Shown here one piece after another: positions 1 through 6,890 of a stretch of 10,358 nt of DNA. The stretch's first letter is position 1; each line of letters begins with the position of its first letter. Location of the stretch: positions 1 through 10,358 of the forward strand of contig UQRG01000041.1 of NCBI GenBank assembly GCA_900543365.1, given 5' to 3'. Below the pieces are notes generated by a model, which saw only the letters and a list, made by a program, of their open reading frames with translations, ran no database searches and was not told the origin of the DNA. Both the position numbers and the translations under genes were made by a program. Source of the DNA: an uncultured Eubacterium sp. (GTDB lineage Bacteria > Bacillota > Clostridia > Lachnospirales > CAG-274).

Positions 1-504
1 TAAATTCATTGTAACAACAATTTCAGTTTTTAAGCTGTTTGGCAAAATACTTCTTGCTTCCTCTGGTTTAGCACCAAGGGAAATTAACTGATTATATTCA
101 TTTTCAATATTTTGCATTGACTTTTTCCAAAGTTCCATTTTTACTTTGCCATCTTCAGTTGTTTCGTCCCAAAAACAAGGCTTAATAAATGTAAGCTCGT
201 TGCCAAATTTGTCATTAGCATAATTACAATAACGAGTGCTTTCCTGTGAATAACTTGCTATTCTATGTCTAACAATTTCGTGAGTAACACCTCTGTCACA
301 TATAAATCTAACAGTAATTTTTTCGTGTTCAATTACAGATTCGTGACCTCTTTTTATAATGTTTGTAATAAATCTTTCGGCACTGCCATCGTTTATGTTA
401 TGCTCACTTTTGTAGCAAGTTCTGCCAGCACGCTCAATAGTTTTCATCATTGCTTGAGGATTAAGTTCGTCCTCAATAATATATGATGGTTCAATTATTT
501 TCAT
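1..504 (-). CDS. thyX: FAD-dependent thymidylate synthase ThyX (3' end outside window)
   Basis: Catalyses the reductive methylation of dUMP to dTMP using FAD, NADPH and methylene-tetrahydrofolate; it is the cytosolic alternative to ThyA. Translating the minus strand from the ATG at 504-502 gives 168 uninterrupted codons that run off the left edge. The diagnostic ThyX signature RHR-x7-S is intact at residues 79-89 (RHRIASYSQES), followed by R91. The HES triplet at 54-56 and the ARSILPNSLKTE segment near residues 150-161 also fit the family. About 50-80 C-terminal residues are probably missing. The start is preceded by an AAAGGAGA ribosome binding site. The gene begins 17 bases after the recR stop with no terminator between, so it probably shares the recR transcript. 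Folate-dependent dTMP synthesis alongside dnaX and recR fits a DNA replication theme. The family assignment is secure; the missing end cannot be assessed. Confidence 0.95.
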   Translation of the reverse strand, partial: MKIIEPSYIIEDELNPQAMMKTIERAGRTCYKSEHNINDGSAERFITNIIKRGHESVIEHEKITVRFICDRGVTHEIVRHRIASYSQESTRYCNYANDKFGNELTFIKPCFWDETTEDGKVKMELWKKSMQNIENEYNQLISLGAKPEEARSILPNSLKTEIVVTMNL

Positions 505-521
505 ATAGTTTCTCCTTTACT

Positions 522-1118
522 TTACATTTCACTTCTTCCTTCTAATGCTCTTGACAATGTAACTTCGTCAACATATTCTAAGTCACTGCCAACTGGTACA
601 CCGTTAGCAATTCTTGTTACTCTAACCCCAAGAGGCTTTAAAAGTTTACTTAAATATACGGCTGTTACATCTCCTTCAACTGTAGGGTTGGTAGCAATAA
701 TTACTTCCTTAACAGTATCATCAAGCCTTGCTATAAGTTCTCTTATTTTTAAATCCTCCGGACCAATTCCTTTTGTAACTGCTATAGCACCGTGAAGTAT
801 GTGATAAAGACCGTAATATCCTTTAGTTTTCTCATAAGCTGCCATATCTCTAGGATTTTCCACAACCATAATAATATCGTGTCTTCGTTTAGGATTAGAG
901 CAAATACTACAAGGGTCGCTGTCGGTTAAGTTACAGCATACAGAGCAATATTTAACTTCAGTTTTAGCAGAAACTATACTTTCTGCCAAAGCCTGTGCTT
1001 CATCCTTTGGCATATTTATTATATAAAAGGCAAGTCTTTGAGCAGACTTGCCTCCTATACCTGGCAGTCTTGAAAGTTGTTCAATAAGTCTTGAAACAGA
1101 CTCACCATAATAGTTCAT
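522..1118 (-). CDS. recR: Recombination mediator protein RecR
   Basis: RecR works with RecF and RecO to load RecA onto gapped single-stranded DNA during recombinational repair. The 198-residue product is the usual full length. Domains in order: an N-terminal helix-hairpin-helix (LSRLPGIGGKSAQRLAF, about residues 15-31); a C4 zinc finger with C58, C61, C70 and C73; and a Toprim domain with E87 in VVENPRD and the acidic NPTVEGD stretch at about 144-150. All expected motifs are present. The ATG start at 1118 has a GGAG ribosome binding site that lies just after the ebfC stop, only 18 bases away, so the two genes are co-transcribed. Placement downstream of dnaX and ebfC is the conserved bacterial order. 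I see nothing unusual in the protein. Confidence 0.97.
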   Translation of the reverse strand: MNYYGESVSRLIEQLSRLPGIGGKSAQRLAFYIINMPKDEAQALAESIVSAKTEVKYCSVCCNLTDSDPCSICSNPKRRHDIIMVVENPRDMAAYEKTKGYYGLYHILHGAIAVTKGIGPEDLKIRELIARLDDTVKEVIIATNPTVEGDVTAVYLSKLLKPLGVRVTRIANGVPVGSDLEYVDEVTLSRALEGRSEM

Positions 1119-1136
1119 TTAATCTATCTCCAGTTC

Positions 1137-1481
1137 TTAGAAAAGACCGTTACCTAAACCACCAGTAATACCACCCATAGCAGTATTAGCTGCATCGTCA
1201 GCTTGACGAATTGCTTCATTTACAGCAGTCATTACAAGGTCTTCAAGCATTTCTACATCATCAGGGTCAACTACATCAGGGTTAATGTTAATTGACTTAA
1301 TAACTTTTTTACCAGTGATAACAACTTTGACAGCACCACCACCACTTGTTACCTCAAATTCCTTAGTTTCTAAATCCTGCTGAGCCTGTTCCATTTGCTT
1401 TTGCATTTTCTGAGCTTGCTTCATAAGATTATTCATATTCATACCGCCGAAGCCACCCATACCGCCAAAACCTTTAGCCAT
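1137..1481 (-). CDS. ebfC: Nucleoid-associated protein EbfC/YbaB
   Basis: Small dimeric DNA-binding protein of the YbaB/EbfC family, thought to act in nucleoid organisation; its exact role in Firmicutes is unclear. The 114-residue product has a Gly/Met-rich N-terminus (residues 1-17), a long helix with the typical MKQAQKMQKQMEQAQQDL pattern at about 20-37, a central beta region (EFEVTSGGGAVKVVITGKK) and a C-terminal helix (about 78-100) ending in a Gly-rich tail. Length and motif order match the family. The ATG at 1481 has a strong AAGGAGGA site 5-6 bases upstream. It lies between dnaX and recR as in most bacteria, but 75 AT-rich bases separate it from dnaX and a good promoter is found there, so ebfC-recR-thyX can probably be transcribed independently of dnaX. 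Confidence 0.96.
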   Translation of the reverse strand: MAKGFGGMGGFGGMNMNNLMKQAQKMQKQMEQAQQDLETKEFEVTSGGGAVKVVITGKKVIKSININPDVVDPDDVEMLEDLVMTAVNEAIRQADDAANTAMGGITGGLGNGLF

Positions 1482-1520
1482 TTTTATTTCCTCCTTAAAT
1501 TTGGTTAATTAATCTAATAA

Positions 1521-1549
1521 ATTATATTATAAAATTATAAAAATATCAA
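1521..1549 (-). promoter_or_regulatory. Sigma-A promoter for ebfC-recR-thyX
   Basis: On the minus strand TTGATA (1549-1544, 5 of 6 consensus bases) is followed after exactly 17 bases by TATAAT (1526-1521, a perfect -10). Transcription would start near 1514, leaving a leader of about 33 bases before the ebfC ATG. The promoter lies wholly in the dnaX-ebfC gap. AT-rich DNA yields -10-like hexamers easily, but the joint match and spacing are good. Confidence 0.65.
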
Positions 1550-1556
1550 TATGTTT

Positions 1557-3155
1557 TTATTCCTCGAACTGAACAAAATCACCAAATACATTTGTAAAAT
1601 CTTCTTTTTTAAGAACATTATCTTTATTTTCATCAGCACCATATTTTTCAATATGACGCTGGGTATACTTTTTTTCAGTCATTAGTCTTATTTTAAATTC
1701 TTTGTTATAATATTTAGTGAAGTAATCATTAACCTCATTAATATGGCTTTCTAACCACATTAAAGGTCCATTATTAACAGCTACTAAAGTTAGATAATCA
1801 TCTTCTAAATAAGCTGGTCTTGTTTGAGTAGACATTACAGACTTAATCATATTGTTATCAATAGATTTAGCAAATTTGTTCCAGCTTGTTATTACTTCCT
1901 TAATATCATCTGGAATAGCTTTGTCAATAACAATATGTTCTTCTTCTTGTTGTTGTATTTTTTCTTCTTGAATTTTGTTATCTGTAACAGGTGTATAAAA
2001 TTCGCCTTTTTGAAGTTTATTTTCAATATTTTTTAATCTTTTGTTTACACTGCCTAAATCGTAGGATACAACTGGATTACAACACTTAATGGTACAAACC
2101 TCTAGTAATATTCTAGGGTTTTCACTAAATTTAATTTGATTTACTAAATCAGCAAAGGTTGTAATTAAACTTAAGGCATATTCATAGCCAACAGATTTTC
2201 CTTGTAGTCTAAGTTTATCTACATAGTTTTGTGAATAGTCAAGTGCCTTTGTTTCACCTTCAATAGATACAGCTAGAAGAAGATTTCTAAAGTGAGTAAT
2301 CATATCTGATACAAACTGACTTATATCACGACCTTGAAGTACAATTTTATCTATTATATCCATACATTTGCTACCGTCACTATTATTCATAGCATCAGTA
2401 AGTTCAAAAAATACAGACCTATCTACAGAACCAGTTATTTCCATAACTTTACTTAATGTTACTTCTTGGTCAAAGTAGAAACTTATGCACTGGTCAAGTA
2501 TACTAAGAGCATCTCTCATTGCTCCGTCGGAAAGCTCTGCAATATATTCAATTGCATCATCAGTTACTTGAGCTTTTTCTTCTTCCATATATTCTTTTAA
2601 AACATTAACCATTGTTTCTTTGCTTATTCTATGGAAGTCAAATCTTTGACATCTTGAAAGTACTGTAACAGGCATCTTTTGAGGGTCTGTTGTTGCAAGT
2701 ATAAATACAACATATTCCGGAGGTTCTTCCAGTGTTTTTAAAAGGGCATTAAAAGCACCAGCAGAAAGCATATGAACCTCATCAATTATGTATACCTTAT
2801 ATTTGCAATCTGTTGGAGGATATTTAACTTCTTCAATAATATCTCTTATGTTGTCAACACCATTGTTACTGGCAGCATCAATTTCAATTACATTAACGCT
2901 TGTACCGTTTAATATAGGTTGGCAGACAGAACATTTATTACAAGGTTTACTTCCTTCACCAACACAGTTAATTGCTCTTGCAAATATTTTAGCAGTAGTA
3001 GTTTTACCTGTACCTCTAGTACCACAAAAAAGATAAGCATGGTTTATTCTATTGTTTTCAATTTGGTTTTGTAATGTTCTTATAATATGCTCTTGTCCAA
3101 CAACATCTTCAAATCGTTGTGGTCTTAATCTTCTGTAAAGAGCTTGATAAGCCAT
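1557..3155 (-). CDS. dnaX: DNA polymerase III subunits gamma/tau (DnaX)
   Basis: AAA+ ATPase of the clamp loader, which opens the beta sliding clamp and, as tau, links it to the replicative polymerase and helicase. The 532-residue product has Walker A GTRGTGKT at 45-52, a zinc-binding set C64, C72, C75 and C78, Walker B VYIIDEVHML at 121-130 (D125, E126) and the sensor/arginine-finger SRC at 167-169. The collar domain follows to about residue 370, then a charged Gln/Glu-rich linker (about 380-405) and a tau C-terminal domain. The length is close to that of other Firmicutes DnaX proteins. The ATG at 3155 has a perfect AGGAGG that overlaps the TAG stop of the upstream gene, which lies 12 bases away. 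Codons 495-496 form part of an A AAA AAG slippery heptamer with a hairpin 6 nt downstream; a -1 shift there would give a 502-residue form (see separate entry). Confidence 0.97.
   Translation of the reverse strand: MAYQALYRRLRPQRFEDVVGQEHIIRTLQNQIENNRINHAYLFCGTRGTGKTTTAKIFARAINCVGEGSKPCNKCSVCQPILNGTSVNVIEIDAASNNGVDNIRDIIEEVKYPPTDCKYKVYIIDEVHMLSAGAFNALLKTLEEPPEYVVFILATTDPQKMPVTVLSRCQRFDFHRISKETMVNVLKEYMEEEKAQVTDDAIEYIAELSDGAMRDALSILDQCISFYFDQEVTLSKVMEITGSVDRSVFFELTDAMNNSDGSKCMDIIDKIVLQGRDISQFVSDMITHFRNLLLAVSIEGETKALDYSQNYVDKLRLQGKSVGYEYALSLITTFADLVNQIKFSENPRILLEVCTIKCCNPVVSYDLGSVNKRLKNIENKLQKGEFYTPVTDNKIQEEKIQQQEEEHIVIDKAIPDDIKEVITSWNKFAKSIDNNMIKSVMSTQTRPAYLEDDYLTLVAVNNGPLMWLESHINEVNDYFTKYYNKEFKIRLMTEKKYTQRHIEKYGADENKDNVLKKEDFTNVFGDFVQFEE
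1634..1674 (-). other. Candidate programmed -1 ribosomal frameshift site in dnaX
   Basis: Reading the minus strand in the dnaX frame, GAA AAA AAG (E494-K495-K496) contains the heptamer A AAA AAG at 1674-1668, the same heptamer used in E. coli dnaX. After a 6-nt spacer (TATACC) come CAGCGTCATATT (1661-1650), a GAAA loop (1649-1646) and AATATGGTGCTG (1645-1634). These pair over 12 positions, two of them adjacent G-U wobbles, under a GNRA tetraloop. In the -1 frame six codons (V Y P A S Y) precede a TGA at 1650-1648, giving a 502-residue product in place of 532. Slippery sequence, spacer, stem and early stop are read directly; frameshifting itself is inferred. No Shine-Dalgarno-like enhancer is evident just upstream. 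Confidence 0.5.
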
Positions 3156-3167
3156 ACTTTATTCCTC

Positions 3168-3941
3168 CTACAATTCAGCTAATATAATAGATTCTTGTTT
3201 TTTAATATTCTTAAGTCCAAGATATAAATATGTAATAAGAAGTCCCCAGTAAAGTATTGTACCTCCTGCAAAACCTCCAAATCCCATAGCCATTATAAAT
3301 ATACTAGGGAAGGTTCTGGCATAAACTGATAGTTTAAATGTGTCACCAAAACCTACATTTGCTTTAACAAAACCTATATTAATACACATAGCAAATATAC
3401 TAAGCATAGTTACGCTTAAAAAAGTACCGACAAACATTGAAAGTAAAGCTGAAATAACTATTATACTGAAAATAGCTGCTTTAACTTTAGTTTTGCTAAA
3501 AAAGTCAATAAGTTTATCTTTGTTAATATAATCATTACCAAACTGACTAAAATTCAGAACACTTTTTTGTAAAGCATTGCCAATAATCATTTTGTCTTTA
3601 TCTGCCAATACATACAATTCTGTATTTGATACATCAATGTTGCTTACATCTTCGTTTTCATCAATATATATTTTTATTCCAAATATATCATTTGTATAGT
3701 CTATATGCTTGCAAGTAAATGTACCGTTATCAATTGAAAACTCAGGCACATATTTTTCAATAGCTCCAGTTATACCACCCATTTTCTTGTAACTGATAGC
3801 AAAAGGAATTGAATTAATAATAGCTATAATAATGGTAAATAAAATCAAGTAGCATACAACCTTGCTCATTTTTTGCATAATAAGCTGTGGATAGCTTTGA
3901 AATTTGTAAATAGATGTAATCATTTGTTTAAAAAAACTCAT
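3168..3941 (-). CDS. DUF1189 family integral membrane protein
   Basis: Uncharacterised membrane protein that fits the DUF1189 family of Firmicutes; I know of no established biochemical role. The 257 residues begin with a basic/aromatic segment (MSFFKQMITSIYKFQSYPQL). Then come a membrane helix at about 29-49 ending in NSIPFAIS, a probable extracytoplasmic domain (about 50-150) and three or four hydrophobic helices at about 154-243, the last being Gly-rich. I chose the ATG at 3941 because GGAGGG at 3951-3946 precedes it; extending to an in-frame TTG at 3953 would place that site inside the coding region. The stop codon TAG overlaps the dnaX ribosome binding site, so translation of the two is probably coupled. 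The family call rests on the N-terminal pattern and topology and is fairly confident; function is unknown. Confidence 0.75.
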   Translation of the reverse strand: MSFFKQMITSIYKFQSYPQLIMQKMSKVVCYLILFTIIIAIINSIPFAISYKKMGGITGAIEKYVPEFSIDNGTFTCKHIDYTNDIFGIKIYIDENEDVSNIDVSNTELYVLADKDKMIIGNALQKSVLNFSQFGNDYINKDKLIDFFSKTKVKAAIFSIIVISALLSMFVGTFLSVTMLSIFAMCINIGFVKANVGFGDTFKLSVYARTFPSIFIMAMGFGGFAGGTILYWGLLITYLYLGLKNIKKQESIILAEL

Positions 3942-3988
3942 ATAACCCTCCAAAATTTTTTATTCACTATAACAGTATACTACAAAAC

Positions 3989-5032
3989 TTAATATTTTAC
4001 AAATATCTTTCTTTCGGATTTATTAAATCCATCAGCTTTTATAAAAGAGTAGCCACTATTTATATAATTTCCTTTTTTATTTAACTCATCTAGTATAGTA
4101 TTTGAAACAATAACATTGTCACCTTTAACATAAGCTATATGTGGAGATTTACTCCAGTATCTGTTGGTATTAATAACTGCTGTACCGTTTTTATATGCTG
4201 CTGTGACCATAGGACTTTCTGTTATTCTGCAATTTCTGACTATAATACCGTTATCTTTTTCTATTGTACTTAAATAGTTAATGGCTCCTATATTACTAAA
4301 CTCTGCACCTAAATAATATAGCCTTTCTATTTCATTACTAGCTTCTTTGTATAGATAGTTACATCTGTCTGTAGAAAAGTTAGGTACACTTATATTGAGC
4401 ATAACGGTTTTATCTTGTAAATAATTACACCATTTAGCAACATTTTCGTACTGTGAAATAATGTAACCTGAACTGGTTTTTTCGCTTATATTTATTCCAA
4501 TCCAATCAGCAAGATTAGATTTAGGAAAGTTAAAATCAGATTTATCAGCATTAATTGAATAGATAAGCACAGCTTTTGGTGCATAAGTTCTAAAAATATT
4601 AGCTATACATTCATAAGCTGTTATATCATTACTTTCAATTTGTACAAACATAGATATGTTCATATTTCCACAAGCTTTAGCTATAGAGTCAGCTTTGCTA
4701 ATTCCAACATCTTTTTTTAGTATAATCATAGGTATTTTATTTTTTGCATAGCAATCAACTATTTCTCGTGTTGGCAAATCACTATCTTTTTTTATAGAGC
4801 TTATATATATGTCATTATTAACACCTGTATATTCTTCAAAGGATTTTATATTGCTATAATTATTCTCATCACTAATATAAGCACCTTTCATACACTTGTC
4901 TTTTTCAAGAGGGGCGTTATTCTTGTCATTGTGTATATAAATTTCATAAGGTATATATTTATTATTTGCGGTTGTGCTAGTTTGAGTTGTTGTTAGTAGA
5001 CTAAAACATATAAGTAATGCAGTTATTTTCAA
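3989..5032 (-). CDS. Secreted protein of unknown function, possible degenerate GH26-like barrel
   Basis: I do not recognise this 347-residue protein with certainty. Residues 1-22 form a short, weak signal peptide (MKITALLICFSLLTTTQTS) with no lipobox, so export is likely. The middle (about 48-215) alternates strands and helices in a way that resembles GH26-like glycoside hydrolase barrels: GAYIS at 50-54, KIPMIIL at 99-105, SMFVQIESN at 127-135, APKAVLIYSINAD at 151-163 and ADWIGINIS at 175-183. E133 falls where the acid/base glutamate of such enzymes would lie, but I cannot find a clear nucleophile glutamate (the MLNISV segment at 211-216 has none). The last 60 residues may be a separate small domain. 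The start is TTG at 5032 with AGGAGG at 5045-5040, located in the last codons of recU two bases upstream; this implies translational coupling. Function remains open. Confidence 0.5.
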   Translation of the reverse strand: MKITALLICFSLLTTTQTSTTANNKYIPYEIYIHNDKNNAPLEKDKCMKGAYISDENNYSNIKSFEEYTGVNNDIYISSIKKDSDLPTREIVDCYAKNKIPMIILKKDVGISKADSIAKACGNMNISMFVQIESNDITAYECIANIFRTYAPKAVLIYSINADKSDFNFPKSNLADWIGINISEKTSSGYIISQYENVAKWCNYLQDKTVMLNISVPNFSTDRCNYLYKEASNEIERLYYLGAEFSNIGAINYLSTIEKDNGIIVRNCRITESPMVTAAYKNGTAVINTNRYWSKSPHIAYVKGDNVIVSNTILDELNKKGNYINSGYSFIKADGFNKSERKIFVKY

Positions 5033-5034
5033 AG

Positions 5035-5565
5035 CTATTCCTCCTGAAGATAAGTATTAATAGCCTCCAAATAATGAACAGGGCAACCGTTTTTATTATG
5101 TACCAAATATTTTTTTTCAAAGGCAGAGTATGGAATTGATTTTCTTCCGCCATTTTGCGCAGCTATCCAATATTTTTCCATTAGTTCAAATGAGATAAAA
5201 TAATATTCCTCTGTATCTGAACAATGTACTAGTAAAAAGGCAACACCACCGTGTTTTTGAAATTGTTCCATAAACTCTACTTGGTGAGGGTGTATGTTTT
5301 GTAATGGCAGTCTGCCTTGTTTAGTTTCTTTGGCATCAAAACAAATAGGTATACCTTGTGCAGCACCTATGTAATCAATAGTTGATTTTTGTTCAAAATA
5401 TGCAAGAGTAATAACATTTTTGCCTTTGTCCAAATTTATAGGTGTTATAGGAGTTGGTATCTTTTGTATTATAGCCAAACCTCTTTCTTTGTATACATTA
5501 TTTGTTATATTTATCATTTCTTCAAAACTTGACCCTCTTAGACCTCTTGAATTCCAATAACCCAT
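5035..5565 (-). CDS. recU: Holliday junction resolvase RecU
   Basis: RecU is the Firmicutes nuclease that resolves four-way recombination intermediates and modulates RecA and RuvAB. The 176-residue product shows the family's N-terminal RGLRGSSFEEMINITNNVY block (7-25), the core IDYIGAAQGIPICFDAKETK with presumed metal-binding D64, D77, E80 and catalytic K79, and the downstream LPLQNIHPHQVEFM segment (87-99). It is somewhat shorter than the roughly 200-residue Bacillus protein, which usually has a longer basic N-terminal extension. The ATG at 5565 has an AAGGAGA site. In B. subtilis recU is paired with the penicillin-binding protein gene ponA; here it instead heads a run that leads to dnaX and recR, which groups it with other recombination genes. 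An AT-rich stretch upstream presumably carries its promoter. Confidence 0.92.
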   Translation of the reverse strand: MGYWNSRGLRGSSFEEMINITNNVYKERGLAIIQKIPTPITPINLDKGKNVITLAYFEQKSTIDYIGAAQGIPICFDAKETKQGRLPLQNIHPHQVEFMEQFQKHGGVAFLLVHCSDTEEYYFISFELMEKYWIAAQNGGRKSIPYSAFEKKYLVHNKNGCPVHYLEAINTYLQEE

Positions 5566-5635
5566 AATATTCTCCTTAATTTATATTTATTATAATATTT
5601 TAACATATTTTCAATAATTTGTAATCATTTTATAC
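5566..5635 (-). promoter_or_regulatory. Probable promoter region of the recU-dnaX operon
   Basis: This very AT-rich divergent spacer lies upstream of recU. On the minus strand the best candidate is an extended -10, TGTTAAAAT, with TTACAA 16 bases upstream as a weak -35; a second TATAAT follows closely but lacks a properly spaced -35. The region must contain the leftward promoter because the neighbouring gene is divergent, but the exact element is uncertain. Confidence 0.35.
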
Positions 5636-5664
5636 TTGCTTTTGTAATGAAATTCTATTATACT
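5636..5664 (+). promoter_or_regulatory. Candidate sigma-A promoter of the LysM/G5 gene
   Basis: TTGCTT (5636-5641, only 3 of 6 consensus bases) is followed after 17 bases by TATACT (5659-5664, 5 of 6). Transcription would begin near 5671, about 40 bases before the ATG at 5711. The -35 is weak, so this is a moderate call. Confidence 0.4.
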
Positions 5665-5710
5665 TTATTAATAGGTTAAATATACAGAGATAAAGGAAGT
5701 GTGCTTATTT

Positions 5711-6835
5711 ATGCCACCAAGAAATGATAGACCATTGAAATTTAAAAGTAAAAGTTCTAAGCCTATGCTTTTTCCACTACATCCAAGCAATATGCCTAAC
5801 AATAGAATATATAATAAACGAATAAATAGGAGTATAAATTTAAGACCGGTTTTATTTTTACTTCTTGCTCTTGCTGTTATTTGTCTTATTGGCTATTTTG
5901 CTGTACAGAAAAATGCTTTAGCTGTTGTAGTTAATGATGAGGTTATAGGATACATTAAGGAAACTAAAACAACAGAGGATGAAATAAATAATCTTGTCCT
6001 TGCTAAACTTAAGCAGGATGTAGGCAATAATATTGAAATTAATGATAAAATAACATTAAAGTCTGCGGGTGGATTTTTTAAGAAAACTGAAAATCCTGAA
6101 CAAGTAGTGGCAAAGGTATGTCAGAAAGTTTCTTACAATCAGGAGGCTACAACTATTCTTGTTGAAGGTAAGGAATTTTGTACTGTAGCTAATGTTGAGG
6201 CTGCCAGAGAGGCATTAAAAGAAACTCTTAAAGCATATAAAGTACCAGCTGGTACTGCTCAACCGGAATTTGCTATTCAGATTAATACTGGTAAGGTTTT
6301 TGTTGATAATAGTAAAGTAAGTAGTGTTGATGAGGCTGTTAAACTTTTAAGTGCTACTCAAACTGTAGATAAAACATATACAGTAGCCAAAGGTGATACA
6401 TTTGCTACTATTGCTAACAAAGTTGGTATGACAGAGGCTGCTTTATTAAGTGCTAATCCATCTGTTACAGATAAGACAAGTATTCAAATTGGTCAACAAC
6501 TTAAAGTTACAGTAACTGAACCGGTTCTTCCTATAAGAACTTTTAAGTGGACTACTGAAGAACAAGAAATTGAATATGAAACTGTTACTCAAAGAAACAG
6601 AAATAAACCAGCTGGCACTAGAGAAGAAATTCAAGAGGGTCAAAATGGTGTTAAGCAAGTAATTAAGAAAATACCTTATGTAAATGGTGAACAAGTTGGT
6701 GAACCACAAATTACAGAAAAGGTTATTAAAGAACCAATAAATAGAATAATTGAAAGGGGTACATATACTGCTCCTTCTAGTGATGATGACGATAATTCAT
6801 CAAGTTCGTCAGATAGTGATTCTAATAATGAATAA
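5711..6835 (+). CDS. Membrane-anchored LysM and G5 domain wall-binding protein
   Basis: Predicted cell-envelope protein: a basic cytoplasmic N-terminus (1-45), one membrane helix (about 46-64), a mixed region (65-215), a LysM peptidoglycan-binding domain (about 222-266, TYTVAKGDTFATIANKVGM...IQIGQQLKV), a G5 domain (about 276-352, with the EEIQEGQNGVKQVIKKIPYVNG core) and a hydrophilic Asp/Ser tail (354-374). LysM and G5 commonly accompany a C-terminal M23 endopeptidase or other hydrolase in clostridial proteins; none is present here, so the protein looks like a wall-binding scaffold. I chose the ATG at 5711 (374 residues): AAAGGAAGTG at 5692-5701 matches the anti-Shine-Dalgarno sequence in 9 of 10 positions, and an in-frame GTG at 5699 overlaps that site. 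The gene is monocistronic, with its own promoter candidate and a strong terminator. Confidence 0.85.
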   Translation: MPPRNDRPLKFKSKSSKPMLFPLHPSNMPNNRIYNKRINRSINLRPVLFLLLALAVICLIGYFAVQKNALAVVVNDEVIGYIKETKTTEDEINNLVLAKLKQDVGNNIEINDKITLKSAGGFFKKTENPEQVVAKVCQKVSYNQEATTILVEGKEFCTVANVEAAREALKETLKAYKVPAGTAQPEFAIQINTGKVFVDNSKVSSVDEAVKLLSATQTVDKTYTVAKGDTFATIANKVGMTEAALLSANPSVTDKTSIQIGQQLKVTVTEPVLPIRTFKWTTEEQEIEYETVTQRNRNKPAGTREEIQEGQNGVKQVIKKIPYVNGEQVGEPQITEKVIKEPINRIIERGTYTAPSSDDDDNSSSSSDSDSNNE

Positions 6836-6841
6836 AGTATT

Positions 6842-6879
6842 AAAAATAGCTTCAGACTAAGTTGTCCGAAGCTATTTTT
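6842..6879. terminator. Bidirectional intrinsic terminator
   Basis: AAAAATAGCTTC (6842-6853) pairs perfectly with GAAGCTATTTTT (6868-6879). After one mismatch, GAC pairs with GTC, leaving a 6-base loop. The A-tract on one side and T-tract on the other allow it to end transcription in both directions. It sits between the convergent LysM/G5 gene (stop 6835) and merR (stop 6891), only 6 and 11 bases from each stop. Confidence 0.92.
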
Positions 6880-6890
6880 ATATAGTATTG

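Noticed and set aside
265..486. Open frame of 73 codons on the plus strand
   Set aside because: It is antisense to thyX, whose minus-strand translation carries the intact RHR-x7-S signature.
1824..3036. Plus-strand open frames at 1824-2036 and 2788-3036
   Set aside because: Both lie antisense inside dnaX, lack ribosome binding sites and have low-complexity or hydrophobic translations typical of shadow frames.
3340..3531. Plus-strand open frame of 63 codons
   Set aside because: It is antisense to the DUF1189 gene and shows no start signal or recognisable protein.
3966..3971. Extended -10 (TGTTATAGT, minus strand) upstream of the DUF1189 gene
   Set aside because: No recognisable -35 lies 15-19 bases upstream, and the sequence is AT-rich enough for a chance match.
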